Of a stretch of DNA of 64,000 bases, positions 45,579 through 56,252 are shown piece after piece. Each line of letters opens with the position of its first letter. Position 1 is the first letter of the stretch. Source of the DNA: Oreohelix idahoensis (lineage: Eukaryota; Mollusca; Gastropoda; Stylommatophora; Oreohelicidae); NCBI GenBank assembly GCA_024509875.1, contig JAMPIV010005816.1:205001-269000 (forward strand), written 5' to 3'. The notes beneath the pieces were generated by a model. That model saw only the letters and a list, made by a program, of their open reading frames with translations, was not told the DNA's origin and searched no databases. A program made the translations under genes and the position numbers.

Positions 45579-46857
45579 CTCGGCATACAGAGGAACTTTT
45601 CTGGTTGTATTAGCAATTTCGTGTCTCTGCGTTCTCTCAGTGCTTGTATCTTCCCGATTTTCTCTATCTCCACTATAGGCGTTGATTTCATTGCCCCCGT
45701 GGTGACCCTAAGCGCCTAGTTTTGCACCTTATCTAGCTCTTGTAATGTGGTATTTGATGCTTGACACCACGCAGCTGACCCATATTCCAGGTGTGGTCGT
45801 ATGCCCTGCTGGTAACCTTTACTAAGTATTTTCCCGCTGGCTCCCCATGTGGTTCCACTTAATTTTCTCCGGATGGCTAACTTCCTCCTGGCCTTTGTTG
45901 CTGCCTTGTTCATGTGTTGCTTCCATGTCAGCCTATCATCGAATGTAACTCCGAGATAGGTGGGCTGTTTATCTTCTCTCAAGAGCTCTTCATTGATCTT
46001 GATGACACCAGCGTTTTGTTTGGGAGAGAATGCGAAGAGCGCAGTGCTGCACTTGTCTGTGTTGATGCTGACACACCGTCTATTTGCCCATGAGGTTAAG
46101 GCATCTATAGCTCTTTGTAGCAGTTTGGTGGCCACTGTTGCGTGCTCATCAGTGCACCATATTACCAGGTCACCAGCGTACATTGCCACTTTCATTCCAT
46201 GTGGTAGTTCAGCAACCAGGTTGTTAATGTAGGCTAGGAAAAGTGTGGGGGACAGAACCCCTCCCTGAAGGACGCCATGACGAAGTAGAACTTTCTTACT
46301 CTTGAGGCCATCTAGTTGTACTCTGGCTCTTCTGTTATGCAAGTATGCTTTCACCCATTTGTACTTCCTACCATTCACTCTGCAGTTTCTCAGTTTCTTA
46401 AAAAGCGCTTATTTCCAAATCTTGTCAAATGCTTTCCTTAGATCTATCCATGCTGCTAGTACCAGTTTCTTATCTTGGAACCCATCCTTAATCTCTTTTG
46501 AAAGGAAGTTGCCTGATCTTCGGTAGAGTGACACTGCCTAAAGCCCGCATGCTGTGGTACAAGAAGGTTTTCACTTTCAAGGTACCACTGTAGCCTGAGG
46601 TTGATGATACGTTCCATTGTTTTGCAGAGACAGCTTGTAAGGCTGATTGATCTGTAGCTGGAGGCCGTGGAACTGTCTTTTCCTGGTTTTAGGAGTGATA
46701 TCATGATCGCTTCTATCCAGGTCTGTGGAACTCTGCCCAAGTTCCAACAGATATTGAAGATCTGCAGCAGCTTTATTTTTGCTGCGGTTACCAAGTTCTT
46801 AATCATGACATTGGACACTCCATCAGCTCCTGGCAACTTTCTCATTTTCAATTTAGA
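45579..46857 (-). mobile_element. LINE family F: reverse transcriptase, with mutated catalytic box
   Basis: This is the RT of a Jockey/I-type non-LTR element that uses nicked DNA as primer. From the 5' side: KLPGADGVSNVMIKNL (about 46840-46790), LKPGKDSSTASSYRSISLTS, a motif A region AAWIDLRKAFD (about 46445), LQGGVLSPTLF and the box AMYAGDLVIW (about 46175), where the family has YADD. The change of Asp to Gly (GGT at 46172-46174) would destroy catalysis. Frame changes occur near 46855 and 46505. Stops lie at 46409-46411 and at 45716-45718, the latter TAG where Gln is usual in QNQALR. Coding sequence continues to 45574 and resumes at 35115 beyond the gypsy insertion. Upstream it meets the duplicated module at 46858. 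Confidence 0.9.
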
Positions 46858-47181
46858 TATAGAGGAACAACAGAAGTGATTGCATCATTAATGGGCAGAG
46901 TTGCCCACTGTATACTTCCGGTGTTGTCTTGTGTTTCACACTGATGACTAGTCAGTAAAGCATCCTTTTTTGGGGATGCCTAGCTGGCCGTGGGGTCAGT
47001 GTGATTCGCTTGTATAGCTAGGCGGAGTTGTCGTACGGAAAGTACGGGGTTCGAACCCTGGGTAAGCCACTCACGTCTGTTGTTTTTCTGTTGTCCAAAT
47101 GTTCTACTTCTTTATTTCTTACGAGTGCCTGAAAACATACCTTTATGTTTGTCTAATATTAATTTACTGTTTACAGGCCTC
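46858..47181 (+). repeat. 324-bp module with tRNA-like sequence, copy 1
   Basis: It is nearly identical to 47326-47649. It contains a perfect box B-type word GGTTCGAACC (47048-47057) in a T-arm-like context and a weaker box A-like GGGGTCAGTGTG about 50 bases earlier, so a tRNA-derived SINE is likely. The right edge reads tttactgtttacag then gcctc, an acceptor-like end. It interrupts LINE F between the RT and endonuclease parts. Confidence 0.6.
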
Positions 47182-47325
47182 GGGTTTCCCTTCCTTATGT
47201 GTTATTAATGTTTATACAATACCAGAAACCTACCCTCTGTTCTATACTACTGTCTTTAAGTCTTCTATCATTTACTGGACACAGTATCAAGGTCTTTGTC
47301 TTGTTTGGACTGACATATACTGATG
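47182..47325. other. 144-bp spacer between the two module copies
   Basis: Unique DNA between the two direct copies. On the minus strand an open frame (YVSPNKTKTLILCP...) might be a leftover of the LINE F endonuclease, but no diagnostic motif confirms this. Confidence 0.35.
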
Positions 47326-47649
47326 TATAGAGGAACAACAGAAGTGATTGCGTCATTAATGGGCTGAGTTGCCCACTGTATACTTCCGGTGTTGTCTTGT
47401 GTTTCACACTGATGACTAGTCAGTAAAGCATCCTTTTTTGGGGATGCCTAGCTGGCCGTGGGGTCAGTGTGATTCGCTTGTATAGCTAGGCGGAGTTGTC
47501 GTACGGATGGTACGGGGTTCGAACCCTGGGTAAGCCACTCACATCTGTTGTTTTTCTGTTGTCCAAGTGTTCTACTTCTTTATTTCTTACGAGTGCCTGA
47601 AAACATACCTTTATGTTTGTCTAATATTAATTTACTGTTTACAGGCCTC
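47326..47649 (+). repeat. 324-bp module with tRNA-like sequence, copy 2
   Basis: A direct copy of 46858-47181 with only a few substitutions (for example gcatca to gcgtca, and gaaagtacgg to gatggtacgg). Box B word at 47516-47525. Its right edge abuts the endonuclease coding sequence. Confidence 0.6.
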
Positions 47650-47941
47650 TGATTTTGAAGGCTTTGTCCCTGTTGAGGTGGGTTTCTTGCAAGCAGCATA
47701 CATTTACTTGCTCTTCATTCAACATATTTTCGAGCTCTAATTTTTTGCTGTAGCCGTCTTTTTTACTGTATTCAGCATTAAAGTGTATTATTTTAAGTGG
47801 TCTTTGCTTTGCTTGGCCAGTAGCTGCTCTATTCTCATGCCTCCTGGCTCCACGGGGCAATTGAGAAGAGCCCCCATTAGTAGGGGTTGGGCCATTTTGA
47901 GGCAGAGAGCCCGGCACTGCGCCTGCCTGGGTGTCCGTCAC
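47639..47941 (-). mobile_element. LINE family F: N-terminal end of the endonuclease
   Basis: A minus-strand frame ends in KIIHFNAEYSKKDGYSKKLE, then LEEEQVN-like sequence and CCLQETHLNRDKAFKIRG. This is the start of an apurinic-like (EEP) endonuclease domain: the N of the first motif (HFNA) and the QET motif with its catalytic Glu are both present. Such endonucleases nick the target DNA. The frame stops where copy 2 of the 324-bp module begins. A Pro/Gly/Arg-rich region precedes it. A GTG at 47941 only marks the open frame and is unlikely to be a start. Confidence 0.8.
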
Positions 47942-48529
47942 AAGGCGAGTGGCTTAACGTTTTGCAGATATAGGCATATTTCCATTGCGCGTGTGCGTGG
48001 CATCCTGTTTGCTGTGGTGCGCCTCTTGGCTGGTTGCCTCCGTCTTCAGCACCTTGACTTGCTAGGACAGACTGTGGTCTTGCTTGAGTGCAGGAGGGCC
48101 TGGCCAGTCTTGGTTTTTCGGCCGCTGATTGCTGTACTTGAGCCCCATCTCCACGTCAAGGAGCTGGCCTCGATGAGGTGCTAAGTGTTAATATGTGCCC
48201 TATTTAGTTTATCTTTGTTTGGTAGATTTTATAAACTGTGAGCTTCATTTATAATCTATTGTCATTTATATAATTTACGTTTTGATTAGTTTGTATTTTT
48301 CAATTTTATAGTTATCTTTTATTCCCACGCAGTTCGCAAGAGACTGTGTAGTTACTTAGAAATGTTAAGGTTTACTGCTCGCTCATGCATGACGTAAGCG
48401 GCTACCACCATGTGGGTGTGTATGGGGTTGGCGATCTCAACAGATAAAACAAAGAGCTACAGAAAAGAATGGTTGTACGAGCTCATGAACGCTTTGATGT
48501 AGGCTTTCTGAACAGGCACCATTAGTTGT
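47942..48529. other. possible LINE F 5' region, then unassigned DNA
   Basis: GC-rich sequence to about 48184 may be the 5' part of the LINE (ORF1 or leader), but no motif is visible. Beyond that nothing was recognised. Confidence 0.3.
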
Positions 48530-48912
48530 CCTATGTTCTTTAGGGTTGTGTGACTCTACCTTTGTGTATTCCTGGCACACTTTTCAATTTTCTACAAATT
48601 TGCGGCACACCTATCTGACCCCGCGCCTGAATAAATAATTACAGTGACATTTACTAAATTAAATACACTAATTCTTTGTGGGGGGAGGAGGCATTCTCAA
48701 TTTCATTTTCTTTTAATTGTTTAAAATAATTTTGAAGTATATATATATTTGTTCAAAGCAGTTAATAGACCCAATTATTATTGAACTAATTCAATGTTGT
48801 AAGATCAGTTTTACATTACATGAACATTTAAAATATACTTCGTGTAGTAAATTTACAAACTTTTTGCGGTACACATTGATAAGCGCGGCGGCACACCGCC
48901 TGAGAAACACTG
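48530..48912. mobile_element. hAT-like MITE remnant
   Basis: The right end read in reverse starts CAGTGTTTCTCAGGCGG, then GTGTGCCGCC, a typical hAT terminal sequence. Inside, the related phrases acaaatttgcggcacac and acaaactttttgcggtacac occur in direct order. The left terminus is not clear, so the start is approximate. No transposase. Confidence 0.45.
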
Positions 48913-49273
48913 CCTTAAGAAGTAACAAGAAAAAATTTAACAATGGTAGTTTATTTGTTTAGCTGTTTTATTATACATCGATTTCTCCTTACTCTGTCTG
49001 AGTTATTCTCCAATTCCTCATCATATGTTTACCTTCCTTTTTCTCTCTTCCTCCAGTTTTGCTCATAATATCCCTCCTCTCTCATCTAACAAGTAGAAAG
49101 TACTCACTAATAAAATGGCATAAGCATGAACGGACTAAGAATGTAGAAATGTACATCCGCCGCCAGGCTCCAAGTCTGCATTGCACACTGTGTAAATAAA
49201 TGTAAGTGTTAGAAATGATAGCGCCTACACAGCTTTTCAACATTTTTTATTTAAACAGTTACACTGAATAAGG
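48913..49273. other. unassigned DNA between two MITEs
   Basis: No gene or repeat was recognised. Confidence 0.3.
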
Positions 49274-49693
49274 CAGTGGTGCCTAAACTTTTTTCTTTGG
49301 GCCACAATTTCGTAATGAAAATTTGTTCTCGCTACATCAAATTGTATTTATTGATAAGAAATGGTTCTCAACACCAAACAAACCCTCTCACAGCAGTAAA
49401 CTTTTAATTTACATTATTTTAAAACATGTTTTTATTGTTATTTAAATCTATTTGATGTAAAATAAATTATAATACTAGATAAAATATGGAAACATCTAGA
49501 AATAAATTTTCCAGATTATTTCACATGTAAGAAAACAAATCAAATAAATAAGAAAATGACATCCATACTTGTTTTTGGTATATGAATTTTTGTTTGTTGA
49601 AAATCTCTAAATCCTTGATTGTTTTACAATATTCTCGCAACACCAACTACCCTCTCGCGCACAGTGGCACGCCACACCGTTTGGGAACCTCTG
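49274..49693. mobile_element. hAT-like MITE
   Basis: A 420-bp element without coding capacity. The left end is CAGTGGTGCCTAAACTTTTT; the right end read in reverse is CAGAGGTTCCCAAACGGTGT. These match each other and the CAGnGGTTCCCAAAC consensus of hAT ends. Flanks gaataagg (49266-49273) and cattaagg (49694-49701) share six of eight bases, fitting the 8-bp target duplication of hAT. An hAT transposase elsewhere would have moved it. Confidence 0.7.
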
Positions 49694-49789
49694 CATTAAG
49701 GAAATCTTAGTTCAAGTAATTATTTTAAAGAAGCAACTTGAATTAAGATTAACAACTGTAACAAACTTCACAAACAGTAAACATGTAAA

Positions 49790-50730
49790 TCTGCAGGCCC
49801 ACTTAACATACGTGTCAACAGCAGCAAGTTTAAACTGGTTCAAGATCTTAAGTACTTAGGACTCATTGTCACAGACAATGGAAGACTTGACAGAGAGATC
49901 GAGACAAGTTGTCACTTACAAATTGTCACAGACAATGGAAGACTTGACAGAGAGATCGAGACAAGTTGTCACTTACAAAGTGTCACTAAAAAGTCCCATC
50001 GCAAATACTGCCGTAGGTGAGTTAATTGTTAGAGACTTCACCATACTAGGTCTAGCATAGATAGGTGGGGTGACAAATTCCCTTCCTTGCTACGTTTTCC
50101 TTCCCTTACTCAGTCAGGAACCCATTTACAACTGAGTAGACTGGAGTGCGATGGTACCGTGATTTTAACTCGGCACCTTTGCCGCAAGAGACCAGCGCTC
50201 TAACCACTGTGTCAATCGGACGCTCAAATTGTCTCTACTCGAAAATAAGAATATCAGTATGGAAACTATACGGCAGCTTATTCTTGCCAACTCTTTGCTG
50301 TCAGTGTCAAACATGGTTTCTGACAAACTCACAAGAGAAGAAAATCAGATACTGTGAGATGATTAAGAAAAGTCGTAACCGTTACCGGGAGAGGCAGAAT
50401 GAGAAATTATGACATTCTATGAACTACATGAATTATATAGAGAGACAGAAAATTAAATGGTTTGTCTATTTCATGAGAATGAGTCCGATCAGTTACTACT
50501 ATGTGCCTACCACAACAGAACATCTGGTTTCAAGGTACAGGGAAGACCAAGAGCCAGATGGATAGACAATTCCAGACATTCTACAACAACATGGGTTCAA
50601 GTTCGCAAACTTCAGCTCATCACTACGCTTCAGGCAAGAGTGAGTTGAAAAGGTAAGTGACGTGAGAAAAACTCAAATGGGCGGCCAGACTGCAAGAATG
50701 TTCAAAACTTTGAGAATAGCTGAACGTTAC
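49790..50730 (+). mobile_element. LINE family D, C-terminal RT fragment with nested SINE
   Basis: Decayed thumb and C-terminal part of a non-LTR RT. Before the SINE: LGLIVTDNGRLDREIETSCH. A perfect 57-bp tandem duplication at 49864-49977 repeats IVTDNGRLDREIETSCHLQ in frame. After the SINE (50223 on): WKLYGSLFLPTLCCQCQTWF, KKIRYCEMIKKSRNR, IERQKIKWFVYFMRMSP and, in another frame, GRPRARWIDN. These fit the family's LPTLLYGxETW, IExRxxxWFGHxxRM and GRPRxRWxDN segments. Several frame changes and stops are present. The catalytic core is missing. Confidence 0.75.
49988..50222 (-). mobile_element. SINE family S1, copy C, nested in LINE D
   Basis: In minus orientation the head reads TTGACACAGTGGTTAGAGCG (50215-50196), a good box A region, with a worn box B (GAGTTAAAATC). 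A body with aactggagtg and the ggtgacaaattcccttcc block (seen in plus orientation) follows, and the tail is the aagtctctaacaat block. The head identifies it as tRNA-derived. Copies at 2543-2620 and 9772-9970 are partial. Confidence 0.75.
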
Positions 50731-51239
50731 AAAAGATAGCATATCATCATCACCACCACCATCATTATCATCATCTACATTGTCACGTTATGTTCTACAG
50801 TTACCGTGACGTAATGTTCTGTCAAGGGCAGAACTTTATTTACGCAAGTGAACTGCATTGTTCTGTGCGTGAAATTTTGGTCACGTGTTATCATGTGATC
50901 GCAAGGTATCTTGGGAAGGAAAAGACTAGTGAATTCAGTCTTCTTGCCGGTAGCCTGTGTGCGTGCTGCTTTTCCGAAGCCCGTGATTTTTCACCGTACC
51001 TCATGGCCACGGGACAGAGACGTTTTGCCATTTTAGTGTCATGGTTAGTTGTGATTCTTTGCGTAGGGTTTGTCATTTCCCTCATTTTTATTTTTGTACG
51101 CCCGCTAATAGTCGAGGCGAAATCTCAGGTTATTATTAATGTCTAACCTGACATTGATTTTACGTGAGTATCCCTTTTTTTCTTGTACAGAGACAGGTGT
51201 TCGTCGCCATTCAGGCAGATTCTCACCGATTTCGGAGGT
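50731..51239. other. unassigned DNA with one hydrophobic open frame
   Basis: A plus-strand frame at 50790-51146 (118 residues) has a clear membrane-like segment (FAILVSWLVVILCVGFVISL) near its end. It has no recognised domain, and its start is unsupported. It could be chance. Confidence 0.25.
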
Positions 51240-51436
51240 ACCCATTAGAGCTGGGTCGGCTCAGGAGCCGACAATCCCTGGTCGACGACACTCCTTCAAA
51301 TGTGCTCGCCAGATCTCGAGTTAATCCAGTCCAAATCCCGGTCGACGAAAAATCCTCAAATGCCGTCGCCCGGGTTTGATCCTGAATCACCTGGTCGCCA
51401 GAGCGGTGTTGTAACCACTACGCTAGCGCGGCTCCA
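51240..51436 (-). mobile_element. tRNA-derived SINE (family S2)
   Basis: On the minus strand the head reads GCGCTAGCGTAGTGGTTACA, then ACACCGCTCTGGCGACCAGG and a box B-like GGATCAAACCCGGGC, so it is clearly tRNA-like. The body holds two related gtcgacc-containing halves. A different family from S1. Confidence 0.75.
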
Positions 51437-52639
51437 TTTCCCTCATGAAAGCCAGCGTCCTCTAGAAGATAGAATATTTGGTATTTTGTGAGTTTTAAAT
51501 TGGCGTACTTAGCACTTTTAGTTTTGACTCCATGTTCGATGTTGTGAGCTATGGCTATTTTTGCCATGTGATTAGAGTTTCGCCTGCGTTCAGACATGAT
51601 TATTATTGTAGCATATGTTGCAAAGTTCACACAAGCCATATTCTGACCAAACTGTGTGGTGCTTATAAAGGGCTGGCATTAGTTGTGTGTTCGCTCAACC
51701 GTGGCGCAGTTACACGTGTGGTCCCCTAGTTCTGTGAGAATCTATTTTTCTGTCCAGTTTGGGTACATCCACTGCGTCTAACTCTTAATTTTACTGCGTC
51801 AATCATCATTGTAGCGAGATGAGCAAAAACACTCTGTAATTGCGCTGTTTATGATACCTTTCTCTGAGACTTGATTATAAATATCATTCTCATTTAAATT
51901 GTTCAGTGAAAAATAAGTATCTTTATGATTTAACCATTAAAACATGAGTCTAACTTTGACTTTAAACAGTTGAATTTCACTTATCACTGGATCTTCAACC
52001 ATAAAAAGTAAATTAATATAAACCTGCTTTTAGGCCATTGGTAAAAAGTAAGCCTGATAAAATTTGTTTGGTCGAAGTGCGGACGTATAGGAAGACATAT
52101 CAATATGTCAACAACTATGGAAACACGGGCTCAGCAAATTGTATATAAGCTTATTTCCGACACAGTGCCTCGCCAAAAGAAGGCAACATTTTATTTTTAT
52201 TTAAAATTCCAGTACTGCTCGAATTCACATGAAGCTCATGTAATTGAGAAGACGTCAAGCGGACTGACCCACGCTTCTAAGAAGCCAAAAGCCACAGCAT
52301 AAAGCTGAGAAGACTCAAGCTGACTTGCTCTTGTGAGCCGACGTGTTTAGTGATGAGCTTCAAGCCACACAGTCTTCGAGGTACTATTGTGCCTGCGTGT
52401 AATGTGATAGACACACTTGTAGTGTATGATTCAGCAAATACAACTGAAGGCCTGGCAGAAGCTTCACGATTTCATGTCAGCGAGCACAGTGATCTCAAGT
52501 CCTTGAATGACACACTGCAGATTGTTATGTATCCTATCAAAAGCTTTTGTTGTGTCTCTTGGATAAGAATCTGAAACAAGTGCACAGATTATGTACTCTC
52601 GAACATCCAATCATTTTGTTCCTTTCCTGCTCGAAAACT
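51437..52639. other. unassigned DNA
   Basis: Short frames only. Sequence at 52240-52550 may be decayed LINE E sequence, but no RT motif is visible. Confidence 0.3.
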
Positions 52640-53263
52640 TTCGGTGGATTTCATGGCCTCGGAGCTATTATAGACCGAAAGGGAGGCATCAAAGAAGAGT
52701 TGGCCACTCGAAAAGCAGCGGCTGGGAGACTTTTTCAGGCCATAAATCGTGGATTCCTCAGCAAGAAAGAGGTTGGTAAGAAAACGAAGATGGCTGTATA
52801 CCGCTCCACCTATGTCCCAGTCTTAACATATGGATGCGAGTCGTGGGCAATGACTACAACCCACAAAAGCCAGATCCAAACCTCAGAAATGAGGTATCTG
52901 AGGAAAGTGGTTGAAGTAACAAGAAGAGACATGGTCCGCAACCAGACGATCCGTCAAGGCCTACAATCTCATCCGCTGCAGACCCAAATAGAACAGTCCC
53001 AACTAAGATGGTTTGGCCACGTCTGCAGAATGGGAGAAGATCGGCTACCACCACAAGCATGGGAAACAAAGAGCCAGGGATCCAGACCTCCAGGACGACC
53101 CAGAGTCCGCTGGGAGGACAACATTAGACAATCTTTGAAGGACCGAGGACTAGAATGGAACCAGGATAGGAAGAAGACAGCTGATATAATGGTCTGGCGC
53201 TCTCTCTTCCAAACCTCTACACCTCACGGTAGAAGGGGAGCGACTAAGTAAGTAAGTAAGTAA
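52640..53263 (+). mobile_element. LINE family E, C-terminal RT fragment with (TAAG)n tail
   Basis: An uninterrupted frame to 53251 encodes the thumb and C-terminal end of a non-LTR RT: LGAIIDRKGGIKEELATRKA, then MAVYRSTYVPVLTYGCESWA, MRYLRKVVEVTRRDMVRN, QLRWFGHVCRM and GRPRVRWEDNIRQSLKDRGL. It ends HGRRGATK and a stop. The 3' end is (TAAG)n at 53246-53263, the kind of short terminal repeat some LINEs use to prime themselves. The copy is 5'-truncated at about 52640, so the polymerase core is missing. This is the least decayed LINE C-terminus in the window, and hence likely the youngest. Confidence 0.85.
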
Positions 53264-53483
53264 GGATTTCGTGGCTGGTTTGCGAAATTGTGCAAGATTA
53301 GAAACAAAATCATAATTTCCTCCTCAATTATCAAAGATAACGCTTTCCCAATGCCATAATTACATGTATTCGTAGTTTCTGCACACAGAAAAAGAATTAT
53401 TCTGTTCGGGGGCATTAATAATACAAATATTGCAGAATTTGCGTTGTGCTAGTTTACATGATTTCCAGTGTGTATCTAGCCGT

Positions 53484-53487
<4 letters not shown>

Positions 53488-53567
<80 letters not shown>

Positions 53568-53664
53568 ACACACACATGCACACGCACACGCACACACGCA
53601 CACACACAAACACACAAACACACACACACATGCGCGCGCGCACATACGCACACACACACACACA
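53488..53664. repeat. (CT)n then (CA)n compound microsatellite
   Basis: About 79 bases of CT, then about 98 bases of CA with GC-rich interruptions (gcgcgcgcgc near 53632). Open frames across it on both strands are by-products. Confidence 0.97.
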
Positions 53665-54904
53665 TCAGGCATTACCAAATATGGTTATGTTTCATTCTTT
53701 GATATGACATACTTAGAATATCTTTCTACGAGAGTGAAGGTAATAACTAATACCCCTACCCACATCTATTCTTGCTCATGGATTGGATCAGACGAGAGAA
53801 GGAACTATACATTCATTCTGATTGGAAGTTTTGTCGGAAACGCAAAGCGGACACGCAGAAGAAATGGAACAATATAGCCTAGCTGTCACGGCTCTATTTC
53901 GAAGAAATATCGTACTGGCTACATTGTGTTTTTGGCAACACTCAGATAACTTTACCGTTGAGGTCATGTGACAAGACGGAAGTGGGAAGAGGTCGAGCCT
54001 CGAAAGTCAGTGGGTTTCTATTCAGCGTTCCGTGTGAACGGACATCTTGTTCCCTTCGCTAGCAAGTCGCTGTGCGGTTTATCATATGGATTATTAGCCA
54101 GAGATTGCCATATTTAGTTCTGTTGTATGGTTATGTGTAATTCTGGATTAGTGTAGTGTCCAGTGGATATTATCTTCAGACCGCATATTACAAGTTGTTC
54201 ATGATGAGAGTATTGCCTTGTCATAGATTTTGTGGATCGCTAGGATGAGCGATAGTCAGTACAGTGTTTGTACAGTGCCGACATACTGATATGTATGAGG
54301 CTATCAGATAAATTAATTGAGGCAAGTTTCTCTGGCAGTTGTATAAATATATTTCATACGTGTTGTTGGCCGTGTCAGGCTTGATTTTGTGTGCTTATTT
54401 ATGAAAGGAAATTTACTGGTAAAGGTGTTGATTTATTTTGTCAGCCATTATGTTGTGGTCATGCTCCTAGGGAGCGAGCCTAGTATAGAATTACCAGTAT
54501 TGTTTTGATAAATCCACAGCATAGTTTGGTTCTGGCAACAGCAAATAGCAAATTTTGAGGTTAAAAAAACCACTGCTTCGCAAAACGTCAAAGTAGCGTC
54601 TCCAGAAAGAGACAGAAATGAAAAGGATCAAGATACTTAATTAAAGAACCCGACAAACACGTATTCTAGTATCTTCGACTATTAGCAAGAAAGCTCCACC
54701 TCATCACTACAGAAAACGGATTCTTAGGATCTGGAACATCAGTCATAAGAGGAATTTTAAAAAATTACGGCAGACGTGTTTGAGGAATCTAATCAAGTTG
54801 CCGCGTCCATTCAAACTGTGTCCGGAGATTTTATTTCTCAAATTGGGGTGAGTTGTAACATACACTTTACAATTTGAATTTGACATGTTTGTACTTTCTA
54901 GTGT
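53665..54904. other. unassigned DNA with a doubtful exon-like frame
   Basis: No gene was recognised. At about 54770-54846 a frame (TADVFEESNQVAASIQTVSG, then DFISQIG) is followed by a donor-like GTGAGT. An acceptor-like CAG precedes it without a clear pyrimidine tract. This is too little to call an exon. Confidence 0.25.
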
Positions 54905-54936
54905 TTAACTCATTAACTACCGCAAGCCGATGGGGG
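54905..54936 (+). mobile_element. left end of a piggyBac element (TTAA plus terminal sequence)
   Basis: TTAA at 54905-54908 is followed by ctcattaactaccgcaagcc. PiggyBac elements insert at TTAA. An inverted pair AGCCGATGGG (54926-54935) and CCCATCGGCT (near 54977-54986) lies just inside, as in subterminal repeats of this superfamily. A second TTAA at 54912-54915 could be the true edge. No matching right end was found. Confidence 0.5.
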
Positions 54937-55171
54937 CGGCTTACGAAAGAAACACATTTGGACGGCAAACCGGTCCCATCGGCTTTCTAAGTTTAGTAAG
55001 ATAACGAATGAAATATATGACAAAACACATTCTGATCTGGTTCGAGATTTTAATTTAACACCGGAAAACGACATTCCAAAGCGTGGGTAAATTTGTGCTT
55101 CTCAAAAGTGATATTATATTCATATTTATTACACGTTTCAGGTTAGTTACCAAATCGCAAAACTGTTTACT

Positions 55172-56252
55172 ATGGCAACGAATGATATCGCCACAAAAAA
55201 CGCACGTACACCTCGTCTAACTGCTGAACAGGCTAGAAACTTATTTCAGCAATTGATTGATAGTTCTAGCGACGATGACAGTGAAAACAATGTGGACATT
55301 TATTCAGGTAGTGAATTGTATGGCAGTGATGATAACACTAGAAGTGAAAATTCAAGCAATGAAGATATTAGAAGTCTGGGCCATCAGTGGGTCGTAAAAG
55401 AGCGAAAACCTCGGTTAGAGTTACCAATAGTGCAGGAAATAGTGCAGGAAATACTGTAGGCCTAGGCCTAACTAAAATAAGAGAACAATGGGATCAAGTG
55501 ACTGAGGGTGAAACAACAAATAGTTTTTATTTTGATCCAACTCATGAACCAGGTTTGCAAGCAAATCTTGATGCAAGTTCCTCTGTACTTGATTGCTGGC
55601 TTACATTGCTGACACCAGATGTTTTACATTCTTTGGTCAAAGTAATAAATGATTATGCTGAAGTAAAGAATTCAAAACCCCCATCTTCAAACAGATCTTC
55701 GTCTGCTGCTTGGAAAACCTGTCACTGACTATGAGCTTTTGAAATTTTTCGCAGTAACAACTGCGATGGGTTTAGATAAAAAGCCATCGGTAAAAGATTA
55801 TTGGGCACATACACCTCATAATTATACACCCTGGTATGGCAATATGTTTTCAAGATCTAGGTTTGAAATAATTTACCATACAATGATGCATGTTGGAGAT
55901 GCTGATTCAGAAGGGAAGGACAAAAATAGAGCCTTTTTAAAATTTGCTCGTTGCAAAGTTCCAGGATGCATTTTATCCATTTCAGAATTTAGCCATTGAT
56001 GAAATGGTTATTGGGTATAATGGACGCTGGAAACACAAGCAGTACAAATTGCATTGCACAAAGCCAAGCAAGTATCACATTAAGACCTTTGGATTGTGTG
56101 TGATTCTGCCACTGGATATCTGTCTATTCTGTATTGACATACTTTGGGAAGAAGTACATCATATATTCCTTGCTAATGACTCCCGTTGTGCACTATGCTT
56201 TAGATCAATATTATACATATTGGATACTTATGACTCGAGTATTTGCGTTTAA
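55172..56252 (+). pseudogene. piggyBac transposase (DDE_Tnp_1_7), broken and truncated
   Basis: A decayed transposase gene. It starts at an ATG (MATNDIATKNARTPRLTAEQ) with an acidic Ser/Asp-rich N-terminus, as in piggyBac-derived proteins. In other frames come LTKIREQW (about 55470), YELLKFFAVTTAMGLDKKPS and YWAHTP (about 55735-55815), MFSRSRFEIIYHTMMHVGDAD (about 55845-55910), and NLAIDEMVIGYNGRWKHKQY (about 55985-56045), which contains the first catalytic Asp. Then KPSKYHIKTFGLCV leads to a CDSATGY segment with the second Asp, in yet another frame (about 56095-56118). The third Asp and the C-terminal cysteine-rich domain are missing. At least three frame changes are visible, so it cannot make an active enzyme. 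Confidence 0.85.

Noticed and set aside
47003..47075. Functional tRNA gene
   Set aside because: Box B is perfect, but box A is weak, no clean cloverleaf forms, and an almost identical copy lies 468 bp away. A SINE-type repeat fits better.
51139..51491. Overlapping plus-strand short proteins
   Set aside because: They cover a tRNA-derived SINE on the minus strand.
53360..53877. Arg/Glu, Cys/Val and His/Thr-rich proteins
   Set aside because: Translations of the (CT)n and (CA)n microsatellite on both strands.
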